DNA of 64,000 nt from Escarpia spicata (Eukaryota > Annelida > Polychaeta > Sabellida > Siboglinidae): NCBI GenBank assembly GCA_963995525.1, contig OZ023209.1, forward strand, positions 11,284,199-11,348,198, read 5' to 3'. Every line of letters begins with the position of its first letter. Within the stretch, counting starts at the first letter, position 1. Both the position numbers and the translations under genes were made by a program. This document shows positions 38,485-59,039 of this stretch, one piece after another. The notes beneath the pieces were generated by a model. The model was not told where the DNA came from and made no database searches. It worked only from the letters and a program-made list of their open reading frames with translations.

Positions 38485-39517
38485 ACAGCATGATCACATA
38501 CAATAGGACTGAATTACTGCTGATTAGATGTGCCTCTGTCACCCGACTTTACCCAGCACTGGACAATTGTATTGCACCGCATGAACGCTTGAATCATCGT
38601 CGTCGGACTCGTAGGGGATGTAGGGCTGGCAGGTCCAAGAAAATACTTATTGCTGAACTGACTAATCCTCGCCCTCCCCACCCCTGTTTTCTGTGAGACG
38701 CAAAGCCTGCCTACACAATCTGATTGCAGTGGACATTCACACATCTCCACGTGTAACTAAGTGTGCGAGACCTACAATAACTGCACGTCTACTAAATACC
38801 CGGTCCGTGAAATCTAAAGTAGATCAACTTGTCTAGTTGCTTGATGACAACGAACTTGATATTCTAGCACTGACACAAACCTGGCTGAGCCCGGGTGATG
38901 CTAGTCGGACAGAGATAAATTCGTTGTCACCAAACGGCTACAAATTTGACCACAAACCGCGTAGTGACAAAACTGGAGGAGGTGTTGGTGTCATCTACCG
39001 TGCATCTTTCGAAATGAGGCAACTTGCCACAAAGACATACAGATCGTTTGAAGTGATGTGTCTTCAGCTGATGTATAGATCATACTGTTTCCGGGTATGT
39101 GTTATCTATAGTCCTCCACCGTCTGCCCGTAATGGTCTGAGCGCATCGATGTTCATGGACGAATTCTCATATTTTCTGCAGTGTTTCTGCATGGGCCATG
39201 ATAACTTGGTGATTGTTGGAGATTTCAACATACACGTTGATTTGTTGGATGATACAAAGACTGTACGCTTCCACAACATCCTAGAATCTCATGGTCTGCA
39301 TCAGCATGTGATGGAAAAGACACATTCACATGGTCACACTCTAGACCTAATAATCACGCGATCGGAAGCAGACATCATTGGTGATATCGTGGTTGAGAAT
39401 CCGGGTATATCAGACCACTCTGCAGTGACATTCAAGATACAAGGTTGTAAACCTTGTGCTCCCAAGAAACGAGTCAGCTACAGGTTATACCGCAATGTAA
39501 GTGCGTGTGACATGTAG
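38485..39517 (+). pseudogene. LINE D endonuclease domain (stop-interrupted)
   Basis: The N-terminal part reads ITYNRTELLLIRCASVTRL and RRRTRRGCRAGRSKK before a stop at about 38694. The endonuclease then reads LLDDNELDILALTQTWLSPG, DKTGGGVGVIYRASFEMRQ, VCVIYSPPPSARNG, LVIVGDFNIHVD (metal-binding GDFN), HGHTLDLIITR and GISDHSAVTFKIQ (catalytic SDH), about 225 codons in one frame up to the stop at 39515. The motifs GDFN and SDH are intact; the ORF as a whole is broken. Confidence 0.9.
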
Positions 39518-39562
39518 GCAGACATTTTTCAGTCAGAGCTGTACACTACTCCAGCTGATGAC

Positions 39563-41625
39563 TTGGATGGACTCGTTCGCCAGTATGACTCGGTCTTGCG
39601 CGGCTTGTTGGATAAACATGATCCCGTAAGGCAGAAGACGATCACGGTGCGACCTGATGTAAAATGGTACAACAAAGAGTTACGCAAGGAGATACAGACA
39701 CGTCGGAAATATGAACGTCTATGCCGGAAATCTGGACTTGAAATTCATCGCCAGATGTTCAGACACCAGTGCACGGTCGCAAATAACCGTCTTCGTCAAG
39801 CCAAACATCGATACTATTCCAACAAGGTTGTTGAGGCTGGATCAAACCAAACGAAACTTTACATCATTGTGCAAACATTGATGCACACTCGGGTGGACCC
39901 GCCACTGCCAACACATGCCTCTCCAGAAGCTCTGGCTCAAGTTTTCCGAAATTACTTCCAAGAGAAAACTGCAAGCATGCGCTGTGCACTAGATCGCCGA
40001 GCGGGAGCACAACGTGATGCCCAGATCACTACTTATGAACATGATGGAAATCATCCGTTGGTCAGGCTCTCTCCAGCCTCTGAGGATGAGGTCAGAAACA
40101 TCATTACATCATCTGCTCCTCGATCCTGCGCTCTCGATCCTCTGCCAAAATGGATGCTGAAGAATTGCCTTGACGCACTTGTCCCTGTCATTACCAGGAT
40201 TGTGAAAATCTCGCTGGCCACAGGAGATGTGTCGGCTAACTTGAAAGCTTGTGACTCCGCTTCTTAAGAAGACATCCCTGGATACCGAATGTCTTACAAG
40301 CTACCGACCGATATTTAATCTCAGTTTCCTGTCCAAAGTAATTGAGAAGGTGGTGTCGTCACGTTTGTCACGTCACATGGCATAGCACAACCTATTTGAA
40401 GTGAATCAGTCAGCATATAGAGAGGGCCACAGTACAGAGACAGCACTACTGAGAATCCAGAACGATTTACTCTTATCTGCGGATAATCGGTGTGTCTCGT
40501 GTCTAGTCCTCCTTGACTTGTCTGCTGCTTTTGACACGATTGACCACCAGGTGCTTGTGTCACGTCTGTCTAAGAATATCGGCCTATCGGGCACAGCACT
40601 AAACTGGTTTACCTCGTATCTCGAAAACAGAAAACAAGCTATTCAGATTGGAGAAGGCATCTCGAACGTGTCCGTGCTGACAGGGTCAGTCTTCACCATA
40701 TACACGGCTGGTGAACTGGGTTGCAAATTCTGACAACATGGCTTGGATTTTCATATGTACGCTGACGATATGCAGCTCTACACAACATTCAAGATCCCCG
40801 ACACATCCGTTGTCATATCTCAGCTAGAAACATGCGTTGCTGACATAAACGGTTGGATGACAGCAAAACAAACTTCAATTAAATGGTGACAAAACTGAAG
40901 TTCTGTTCACGGGATCAGAGGCGCTGCGCAGAAAGATACCTAAAACAACAAAGATCAACGTTGGAGATGCCCAAGTGAACCCCCAGTACATGTGTCAGAA
41001 TCTTGGGGTCATGTTCGATGCTGGACTTACAATGGATCAACAAGTCAGTGCCATCAGTATATCTTCTGGTCTGCAAATCCGAAATGTGGGTAAAATCATC
41101 AAATTTCTTACGCCAGGAGCTGCCGAACAAATCATCCATTCATTTATAACGTCTAGACTGGATGGTTGTAATTCGCTGCTGTTCGGAACTAACAAGTGTC
41201 AGCTACGTAGACTGCAGTGCATTCAGAACACGACTGCTCGTTTAATCACACGAACAAGGAAACACGAGCAAGTAACACCAGTCCTGAAATCTCTCCATTG
41301 GCTTCCCATCCAAGAAAGAATGACGTTTAAAATTCTCCTGATCACCTTCAAGGCACTCCACGGACTTGCACCGAAATACATTTCCGAGCTTCTTGTTGAA
41401 TATCAGCCCACACGCTCCCTCCGATCGAATTCTGCTGGTCAGCTCACAGTATCAACCACACGCCTCAAGTCTTTCGGAGACCGTGCATTCTCCAAAGCGG
41501 CCCCTGTACTTTGGAACAATCTCCCACAGTCAGTCAGACAGTGTGACACTGTTGCGTCGTTTAAGACGGCGCTGAAGACACACCTTTATAAAATCGCTTT
41601 CACTACCCAAATGAGTGACATATAA
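39563..41625 (+). pseudogene. LINE D reverse transcriptase pseudogene
   Basis: Pieces in three frames: 39563-40267 (linker and RT1 region, APRSCALDPLPKWMLKNCLD), 40401-40733 (NQSAYREGHSTETALLRIQN, LLDLSAAFDTIDHQVLVSRL), then a deletion at RT4 (the GVPQGSVLGP block is reduced to VLTGSVFTIYTAG), the active site HMYADDMQLYTTF at about 40755, and 40975-41625 (RRLQCIQNTTARLITR, LHWLPIQERMTFKILLITFK, and the C-terminus VASFKTALKTHLYKIAF). Loss of RT4 residues and several frameshifts inactivate it. Confidence 0.9.
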
Positions 41626-41712
41626 TTGTGAACTTTTTGTAAAGCGCTTTGGACAAAACTAAGGACTGAATACAGCGCTATATAAGAGCTTATTATTATT
41701 ATTATTATTAAG

Positions 41713-42205
41713 TGGCCTTCTACTACAACATGACTATAAATTTACGTGTGTATGTTGGACCAGTTCGCACTGGTTCATGAGTCAATTTGAGTAAGTTATT
41801 ACGATAGTTGGCAGACATTTCTTTTTGTGTAGTCTATACATTCGAAATCACTTATTCTCATATATGCAATAATGTATATGTCCAATCGGCGTTAACAACA
41901 GATATTCCGCCTAAGTGCGATGCGTCCTGTTCAGTTACGTGTGACGAATGGCGTGCAGCCATGTGTGACGGACTGCGGGTGCTCTGCTGAGGGTGTCATT
42001 TTGCGTGGGCCGATTGAAACGTCTCAAGAGGGTAAATACAATGACATTGTAGTCGGTAACGGCGTCGGTAACGTAGTCGGCGTTCTTTGGTCAAGAAATG
42101 CGTTCTTTTCTTGGAAATTTGATTTCAACCTTTGCACCATTGCAAGCAATCTCATGAACTTCCAACGTCATACCTATTAATTATCGTAGCCTACTGTATT
42201 GTCAG
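41713..42205. other. Upstream region of the lysozyme gene
   Basis: About 500 bp lie between the LINE D tail and the TATA box. Apart from a Cys-rich chance frame at 41910-41990 nothing was recognised; proximal promoter elements are presumably here but were not identified. Confidence 0.4.
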
Positions 42206-42210
42206 ATACT

Positions 42211-42218
42211 TATATAAA
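42211..42218 (+). promoter_or_regulatory. TATA box of lysozyme gene
   Basis: TATATAAA lies in the context CTTATATAAAGTCGG. A start site is expected about 30 bp downstream near 42240. A donor-like CGTAAGT follows at 42302, and the coding exon with its acceptor begins at 42704-42711, making a coherent promoter plus 5' UTR exon. Confidence 0.6.
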
Positions 42219-42240
42219 GTCGGCACTCGTTCATAGCAAA

Positions 42241-42302
42241 GTAGGAGGCGCAGGCAGCGAAAGGCCATCAAACACACGACCCTGTAAGAACACACCATAA
42301 TC
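42241..42302 (+). other. Predicted 5' UTR exon
   Basis: Starts near the position expected from the TATA box and ends at ATC|GTAAGTGT (42302/42303). A second donor candidate is CCT|GTAAGA at 42283. The following intron would end at TTTGTTCCAG (42703) or CTGACAG (42710), just before the start codon at 42713. Confidence 0.45.
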
Positions 42303-42712
42303 GTAAGTGTGCACGTTTAAAACCAGTGTGTAATGACAGTTATGTTGGTTTCCATCCAGTGGTTAGATGGAAGGGTATTGAGTTGTGCAGCGTAGATTAG
42401 TTATGTACATTGTAGTTATATTTTAATTGGTTAAACGCTAAGTCAAACACGAAAACCGCAGCGGATGGCAGGAGAGACAGTTGCGCAATAATGCTTTACT
42501 GCTGAACTGACGACGCGCTGCATGGTTCCTTTTAATGATAGACAGTTCCAGTTATAAGTTCCATGTGTATCGCAACACTTAACGTATAACCTACATAGCC
42601 ATAATTAAGTTTCGGCTGTAAGTTTGAAGCTGAGCTGAATAGTTAATAAAACATAATAGTTAATAAGTATTTCCTTGTGTGAAAAAGATAGTATTTGTTC
42701 CAGCTGACAGCT

Positions 42713-51926
<9,214 letters not shown>

Positions 51927-52041
51927 ACGGTTCCACGGAAGGCTCTAACTTTCTTATGAGTTCATCAGCCCGATTTTGTTTTTTTGAAATCGATTTCAAT
52001 CACTAACAGGGTTCAACACCAGGACACGCCACCTGGACACT

Positions 52042-52186
52042 TTCACCGGTGTGTCGCAGAATTAGTGTCCTCTGTAATATGGATTTTCTATCTTCACCGG
52101 TGTGTCGCAGAATTAGTTTCCTCTGTAATATGGCGTTTCTATCTTCACCGGTGTGTCGCAGAATTAGTATCCTCTGTAATATGGCG
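52042..52186 (+). repeat. 51-bp tandem repeat in 3' UTR (2.8 copies)
   Basis: Units start at 52042, 52093 and 52144 (each TTCACCGGTGTGTCGCAGAA), exactly 51 bp apart and nearly identical. Confidence 0.92.
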
Positions 52187-52335
52187 TGAGCCAGTCCCCG
52201 TGTCATCACCAACGATGGTTGGTGAATGTGGTACACGAACGTGGAAACGGAACTACGCTAATTACTATCCTAGACATGTTAAGGCTTCACAAGAATATCA
52301 TGGTATTGTTAATGTTGATCAACAATGCACGTAGC

Positions 52336-52341
52336 AATAAA
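52336..52341 (+). terminator. Poly(A) signal AATAAA
   Basis: AATAAA lies 410 bp after the lysozyme stop codon. It is the first canonical hexamer downstream on this strand. Confidence 0.55.
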
Positions 52342-52736
52342 ACGTATGAAAAAAGCGCAAACGTTTGTTACTGCTTACAACTAAATATTCTGTCATTGTT
52401 CTTTGTTTTAAATTGTAATGTAAAGCACATCGTTTGCTGTGCACCGACGTCCTGGCAAGTACATGCACTGAGAGGTGTTTGTTGTTGTAAATGTGCTAAC
52501 CAATCATGTTGCATGTGGAACAGTCGCGACTGGACGCCATTCAGCAATGCTAATTTGTACATGGTCTAGAATTGTACTGCTGATTACTCGTAAGATTGTT
52601 TGACAATACTGCCCGAGCAACGTATGACAAACATAAAGTTGGTGATCTGTATATTCAACTCAGCGGTTTGAGTTACCGGTGTTCTGCATACGAAGATATA
52701 TCCCAGTCGTCCATTATAGCACAACATCTCATTGTA

Positions 52737-52854
52737 TCACGCACACACTCACGCACACACGCACACACGCACACACGCACACACGCACACACGCACACAC
52801 GCACACACGCACACACGCACACACGCACACACGCACACACGCACATACACATTA

Positions 52855-52918
<64 letters not shown>
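52737..52918 (+). repeat. (CACACG)n and (TA)n microsatellite
   Basis: Octameric/hexameric CACACACG-type units at 52740-52845, followed by a TA-rich tract to 52918. Confidence 0.92.
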
Positions 52919-52919
52919 T

Positions 52920-53850
52920 CCTCATCGTGTATCACCGTCCTGCGCTCCCCTTTGAAGCCACATCTCAAATATTGGGGACTTTCCGACGCCTATGTACTAT
53001 TTGGTAAAGGTTGTTCTGTCTCTCTTTATTACACAAATCGCAGTCTGTCAGTTCACTTTCCCATTCTCCAATACAATAAACACCCGATAGTTTGTTTTCC
53101 TTCGACGTGCGACCGCCAGTGACAACGGAACTGAAATATATACCTAATCTGACCTGCTGAGCAATCACACCTACGTAATGAGCAAATAATTAGTACATTT
53201 AGAGGTAATTAGTGATTAACTACGGGAGGATTGACACAAGGGAGTGATTCGTAATCTACTTACGTATCTCTCTAGTGATCTGGGCAGGTCGTAGTGATTC
53301 ACTTCACCGGTGTCCGGATGCTATTCACCGTCAATATCCCGGAGGCGAATTTATTTTTACCAAACAGGCAAGATAGGGAAATGTCTCCGCGGCGCCCATT
53401 GGCTGTTGGCCTGATCTCTGTCTCAGTGGTCCACATGTTTGGTAGAATGTATGAACAGCGATGCCTCGTGAACAGAGTATGCTGATTATCAAATCTGATA
53501 AATCTGCTTTTCTGGGGGTATTACACGGACTAACGATAGCCTCATGGAGGTTTTTTAATGCATTGTTTTAAGGCTTAAAGCAGAGCGGAGTTTGCGGCAA
53601 GAATGGCCAATATCTTTCATCATGGGAATCACGACTTGTGCATTCGACAAAGCAACTGTTGTATTAATTGTTATCGTTGACATTGTTGTTGAGTCATAAA
53701 CACTGTTCGTTAGTGCAGATTGATTGCTTTCATTATGACAAATGTCTACACAAATTCCGTTTTTTCCGAAAGCTTTTGTGTGTTCCTTCCCCCAACAGCT
53801 ACTTGCAAGGTAATAATAAATAAACAATAAAGCCTTGTTTTTGTTAAATA
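52920..53850. other. No recognisable feature
   Basis: Unique-looking sequence between the microsatellite and the long-TIR element; the short frames lack domain signatures. Confidence 0.4.
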
Positions 53851-53852
53851 GT

Positions 53853-54329
53853 GTTAGAGCGGGTGTCCATCTATGTAAAAAGAACGCCAAAGTATTTGAC
53901 CCCATGTGTTGGACGAACCATCCCCAACATCACAAAAACGAGTTGCTGCCGGGTCTTGGTTGGTGTAATGCCCCCTAAATCACCCCCCGAAGAGGGCAAA
54001 AAGTACCTTCATTTATGCGAATAGCGCCAAGGCTAAAATAAGTTTCAAAAGTTTCCCTGGTGTTCCCCGAGTACGGAATGACTAATGACATCAACTTTAT
54101 GGGGTGGACAGCAGCCCCTGAAATGTGCCAAAAAGTACCTTTATTTATGTGAACGGTGCCAAGGCTAAAAACCGTTTCAAAAGTTTCCCTTGTCTTCCCC
54201 AAATACGGAACGACCAATGCCAGCAACTTTAAATGGTGGAATCCCCCTGATAGCAATCCCCAAAATTGACGAAACTGTATTTATACGCGCAAACACGTAG
54301 CGGATTTCGCAGTCCGGTAGATGGCGCCG
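53853..54329 (+). repeat. Left long terminal inverted repeat
   Basis: Contains two tandem copies of a subterminal unit, at about 53995-54120 and 54127-54245 (each with CCAAGGCTAAAA, GTTTCAAAAGTTTCCC). Confidence 0.78.
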
Positions 54330-54394
54330 TTGTAAAACAGTTGTGTCAACAACCCAATTGCGACATAACAATTTAACTTTGTGATGCACACGAC

Positions 54395-55035
54395 AATGCG
54401 ACGGGTTAACTGTTCATAATTATATCTTCAGCACGACCATCATTAGTACAGACGCGACAGGACAACTGTTTACATATCTTCAGCACTTTCAACCGACGCA
54501 ACAGGACAACTGTTCACTCTGCTTATCAGTACATACAAACGCGACAGGATAATTGTTAATATTATATCTTTGCCACACACATCATCATTACAGACGTGAC
54601 AGGGTAACTGTTCAAATATCTCCAGCACACTATCGCCAGTACAGAGGCGACAGGACAACTGTTCAAACATCTTCTTGCAGTAGGAAAGGGGGCAGTTCAT
54701 TCTAGTTGGAGTTACCTGTAGTGTGACAGGAGACAGTTGCTTGTAGTAGGAGAGGAGAGAGTTACCTCTGCCAGGACAGTTACCTGCGGTTAGACATGAG
54801 CAGTTTCCTGTGGTGGAATAGTTACCTGCGGTGCGACTCGGGATAGTTACCTGTAGTGGGAGATGGGACAGTTACTTGTAATGGTACAGGGGAGAGTTAT
54901 CTGTAGTGGGACAGTTACTTTTGGTAAGACAGTTTCCTGTGGTGGTACAGGGGACAGTTACCTGTGGTGAGATATTTAGCTTCGTTGAGACAGTTACTAG
55001 AGGTGGGACATGGGACAATTACCTGTTGTGGGGCA
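54395..55035 (+). repeat. Degenerate tandem repeats inside the long-TIR element
   Basis: 54395-54690 repeats GACAGGACAACTGTTCA and ATCTTCAGCAC at roughly 50-60-bp intervals. 54690-55035 repeats ACAGTTACCTGTGGTGGGAC-like units of 20-30 bp. Their position just inside one arm suggests subterminal binding-site arrays, which is inference. Confidence 0.7.
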
Positions 55036-55742
55036 GTTACACACAACTTGTGTTAATGACCACATCATGCAAGGTAAGTTTGACTACTACACTTTCCCAA
55101 GTTCGTTTCCGTGGCAATCAGGTATTGTGTTGGATTTCTCAAATCGTTTATAAACACAGATATATCACACCAGCCAGGTGTATTGCCTATTGTACCTGCA
55201 AGTTCAACATAAATGTTCACAGGAGCAGTCAAACAGAAAATAAAACACGAAACAATACTAAGGAGACACTGAATTGGACGATGTACGAACTTACGACATG
55301 CAACGATACTAAAAATGATCACCACCAGACACACATCTGGAAGTTTGTACCGGAATCTCCTTTAATCTTTTTAAATCACACCTGTTGAAGTTCAATATTC
55401 TTTAGGGAATACTGGAATTGGTTTCTGTCCTTGAATCTGAGAAGCAACAGGGAAAACAACACTAAACCATATTGCTCACAGACAGTTGCTAGAGACGCGA
55501 AAGGAGATGGTAGGTTAGCCACGTTTTTAGATTAAAGTGATGACGCATGACTACATTTTGACAAAGGTCTATCATCAGTGCAGACGCGACATACACAGGA
55601 CTAGTGTTGAGATATCTTCGTCACTCTCGTCACTGTCATCATCTGTCCAGACGTCCAAATCTTCACCGTCCATCGCTCCGACGACGTCCTTGGCATCAAC
55701 GGGAGTTGCTGACAAAGATTTCGGCAGTGAACTCCCTTGGAT

Positions 55743-56880
55743 CTACTCCAGCTCCAAACTGCCTGACTGCTCTGTCCATTCACAGTCCGTGGGCCTCGCC
55801 TCGCAAGTCAGGTCACGCTGGTCGGCCTTCTTCAATGCAATGAGTGTGTCGGCTTCCCCGTGCTTACCTTGAAGATGATTCGGTTCCTCTGTTTCTACAC
55901 ATTCTTCCACGTTTGTCTTCATCGCCATGCATTTATCACCATGTGATACGAACAGGGTCCTCCTCCCTAGGATTGACCCACAGTGTAGTTTCTTCCATTC
56001 GTCCATGAGGAAATTGGCAAACTCTTCCTTGAATGCATCGTTCTTGAGGAGCTCCGTCCAACTCTGTCGCTGGGCCTGGTCAGGCCCAGGGATAATGAAT
56101 GTGTGATGATTTCCAGAACGACGCAGTTTCCGCTCTGGGTCCGCAAATGGGGAAGTGTGGCATCGGTGAGCAGGACATCCTGTATTTTCTCAAGAACCTT
56201 GGTAAATGCTGCTTAGTCCGCCCTCAGTGGAGTCCCGTCGCTGCGGGCGAGAGAAAGGGGACCTCTGCGATAGGATAGCTTAGCAAGTGCTGCTTGTTAA
56301 CGGCATCACTTGTCTTGCAGCGACAGCCAGTTCCCCCAAAGACGTCCCTGGCTCCCTCGGCTGCATTCACCCTCCGCACCATACCCATCGACCACACACT
56401 CCTCATCGAATTTCAATCGAAGTGTTCTCCCCCTGTCAGTGTTCCAAGGAGAAATGTCTTGATATCTTCCTTCGCCGTCTTCCCCGATGACACATTGACC
56501 ATCTCAGCAGGGGAGTCCGCGGCAAACAGATTGCAGGTGTTGTTTAAGCTGTTGGCGAGGGCATCCATGTCAGCATTGTCAAGTCAATTTCTCAATTTTG
56601 TTCAGTTGGTTAGCCGGTTCTTCCCCCGATCGAAGACCGATCATTTCCCGTAGTCCTGACGACAAGGCCATGCCGCGTTGGGTGAGAGTGACGGACCTCC
56701 TTCTGAAGGCACTCTCAGAATTTCATAAAGCCGTCATGCCCCTCGTTGGAGATGCAGCGTCCCTATTGACAGTTTACTCCAAGCTCAAATCAACTGCGGA
56801 CGAGTGCACACAGCGCCATCCTTCAAGATGTCCCGTGCACTTGAATCGATCTGCCGGAGTTTGTTATCTATCATAATCAG
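55743..56880 (-). pseudogene. Decayed TE protein with 'GRRTLFVSHGDKC...GEADT' motif
   Basis: The best-preserved piece (56006-55743) reads MDEWKKLHCGSILGRRTLFV, then SHGDKCMAMKTN and HGEADTLIALKKADQ. I recall a widespread, unnamed family of invertebrate TE proteins with LGRRTLFVTHGDKC ... EEADTRI, in which the Asp could be catalytic. Upstream on the minus strand, broken pieces fit the same family: RQSWTELLKNDAFKEEFANF (56070-56010) and, more weakly, LKFDEECVVDGYGAEGE (about 56420). Stops are frequent. The family and function are uncertain; the setting inside long inverted repeats fits a transposase or accessory protein. Confidence 0.5.
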
Positions 56881-56950
56881 CTTACAAAATACGCACACCT
56901 ACAAACGATATTTGCGTAGCGACTCGATATACATGTTGCCGAATATCGAC

Positions 56951-57403
56951 TGGCGCCATCTCCCGGACTACGAAATCCGCTAGGTGTATGCGCGAATAAA
57001 TTCAGTTTCGTCAATCTTTGAGGGTTTTAGAGGTAATTCCATACTCGGGGAACACCAGGGAAACTTTTGAAACTGTTTTAACCCTTGGCGCCGTTCACAT
57101 AAATAAAGATACTTTTTGGCACACTTCGGGGGCTGCTGTCAGGGGGGGTTCCACCCCCTAAAGTTGCTGTCATTAGTCATTCCGTACTAGGGAACACCAG
57201 GGGAACTTTTGCTTTAGCCTTGGCGCTGTTCACTTTAATAAAGGTACTTGTTCGCCCACTTCAGGGATGATGTAGGGGGCATTCCACCACCCAAGACCGG
57301 GCAGCAACTCATTTTATGTGATGTCGGGTGATGGTTCCTCCAATACTTGGGATCATACACTTTTTACATAAATAAAAGCTCAGGGCCACCGGTCTAAATA
57401 GCA
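56951..57403 (-). repeat. Right long terminal inverted repeat
   Basis: Inverted counterpart of 53853-54329, including both subterminal tandem units (for example GGGAAACTTTTGAAAC, CCTTGGCGCCGTTCAC). Confidence 0.78.
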
Positions 57404-57404
57404 G

Positions 57405-58030
57405 ACATTGCATGATCGGCGGGAACGATCTACAAGAACAACCATATGTAATGGTGATAACTCGTGGTTTGTTGAATCATTATCAGGCATAAGCTATTTA
57501 TATGTCTAATTGATGTAGGGAATATTTGAGTATACTTAAATGACTAATTAGTCACAGTATTCTATTCCTGCTCTTTCTGCAGGTTTTACAAATAGTAGTG
57601 TCCTAATTATTGGGTCACAATGTGACACAGACATGTCATTTGGCAATCCCTGACTATTGGCCAATGTAAGTCACTTTTGGCCAATGAAAGCGTTGGTTAA
57701 GTAATTGCGTCAGGCGAGGGACAGATATGTGAGATACAATTTTGGTACAATTTTTGATCCTATGAGTTTTTGAGTTATTTCGATCCTTGGGTATCCTTTA
57801 TCAAAATTAATGTAACTGAGCAAAATAGTTTATATGAAATCGCTAGGTGGCGACAGCGTCTGGTGCAAGACAACCTCGAGATATACGTGTAATACTCCGA
57901 GTTCATAGTTTCACTCGTTTTCATGACGGGATGATATATGAATTTTACATCGACGTTGGACAGTGGTAGTTTTATTAACATAATATAATATGTTATATCT
58001 TCTTTGACGACTGACGCAACTTGGGCTAGT
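57405..58030. other. No recognisable feature
   Basis: No exon or repeat was recognised; the minus frame at 57775-57981 has no domain signature. Confidence 0.4.
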
Positions 58031-58034
58031 TAAA

Positions 58035-58660
58035 TAACTACACACGTGGCATCTACTATAATCAATCTATGCGGGTAGTTTTACGTTTTCCTCTTAGACG
58101 GCTTGAACCTTGAGCGCCAAACCTTCAGGGATTAACCTTCGACTCCTAGAATAGGAGGGAAGACCTACATCTTTTCAAAATACCCCATATATGTCAAAAT
58201 ACCCCATATATGTCAAAATACCCCATAATGTCTAAATACCCCATATATGTCAAAAGTCTCACCTGTTATGGTTTAAATCAGTTGTTAGGAACGTAAAATA
58301 TAATGTTGCGTAAAACATAAAACACAACCTAACAATCAGAAGAAGAACGCGCGCGCGGCTAATACTTCGGGAAAACGGCCCCTGCGTCATAAACGTGGCG
58401 ACATGAAGTAGACCCTAACACAATAATGCTTATGTCTACCATCATGGAAATGACATAGCAATACGAATAATTTATTATTTGACAATTCTACACTATCACG
58501 ATTAGGGCCTATCGATGGACGTGAACTCCACATTCTCTAAGAACTTCGTCAATTTGAACAAACAACGAGTACTGCGAGCGCGTTGTGTTGTTTATGTAAC
58601 GATGTTGTGTGTTTTCTAACATTTGGTAAATATTACTACCACGACTGTCATCTACCACGG
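58035..58660 (+). repeat. Dispersed repeat, copy without the hAT insertion
   Basis: Matches 4155-4486 and 5840-6030 in order and orientation, with only about 45 bp between the two matching halves. It contains a local expansion of a 19-bp unit (CAAAATACCCCATATATGT) to four copies at 58176-58251, where the other copy has one. Confidence 0.78.
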
Positions 58661-58780
58661 GAGCATTTTTGCTAGTGTTTGCAATGGCGTTGGACAGAAT
58701 TTTGTGAATTAATTAACTACACATATGTTTTATTTCTGAATTAACGAGACATTGATGTCGTGATTTATCACTAACTAGCA

Positions 58781-59036
58781 TACACCCAGCGAGCATCACA
58801 CTAAGGCTGCATTTGTTACCATTTATACACCCAGCTAGCGTCACACTAGGGCTGCATTTGTTACCATTTATACACCCAGCGAGCGTCACACTAGGGCTGC
58901 ATTTGTTACCATTTATACACCCAGCGAGCGTCACACTTGGGCTGCATTTGTTACCATTTATACACCCAGCGAGCGTCACACTAGGGCTGCATTTGTTACC
59001 ATTTATACACCCAGCTAGCGTCACACTAGGGCTGCA
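58781..59036 (+). repeat. 45-bp tandem repeat (about 5.7 copies)
   Basis: Unit TACACCCAGCGAGCGTCACA plus CTAGGGCTGCATTTGTTACC and ATTTA, 45 bp, with T/G variation (AGCTAGC versus AGCGAGC). Being a multiple of three, it leaves frames open on both strands, giving repeated 15-residue peptides; no gene context supports coding. Confidence 0.94.
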
Positions 59037-59039
59037 TAA

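Larger units (their letters stand above)
38400..41712 (+). mobile_element. LINE family D, nearly full ORF2, dead
   Basis: Plus-strand element: ORF2 N-terminus (about 38485), endonuclease (38837-39517), linker, reverse transcriptase (about 40250-40900), C-terminal region (40975-41625), then a short 3' UTR with GTAAAGCGCTTTGGACAAAA, an ATACAGCGCTATATAAG stem-loop and a (TTA)n tail (41690-41712). It ends about 500 bp before the TATA box of the lysozyme gene. Confidence 0.88.
51927..52360 (+). other. Predicted 3' UTR of the lysozyme gene
   Basis: Extends from the stop codon to just past the poly(A) signal. It contains a 51-bp tandem repeat (52042-52186). The cleavage site is not directly visible. 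Confidence 0.5.
53853..57403. mobile_element. About 3.5-kb element with long terminal inverted repeats
   Basis: 53853-54329 and 56951-57403 are inverted copies. Outer ends read TTAGAGCGGGTGTCC against GGCCACCGGTCTAAATAG, followed by GAACCATC, GAGTTGCTGCCGGGTCTTGG and so on; inner ends read CCGGTAGATGGCGCC against GGCGCCATCTCCCGG. Each arm contains an internal tandem duplication of about 145 bp (AAAAAGTACCTT-ATTTATG-GAA). The interior holds repeats and a decayed minus-strand ORF. This is a DNA transposon of foldback-like architecture; the target duplication was not identified. Confidence 0.75.

Noticed and set aside
41808..42180. Cys-rich frames just upstream of the lysozyme promoter
   Set aside because: A short Cys cluster only, no signal peptide or consistent splice phase, and located upstream of the TATA box.
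55537..55872. 111-codon Ser-rich plus frame within the long-TIR element
   Set aside because: Antisense to the minus-strand frame carrying GRRTLFVSHGDKC; Ser-richness reflects reverse-complement codons.
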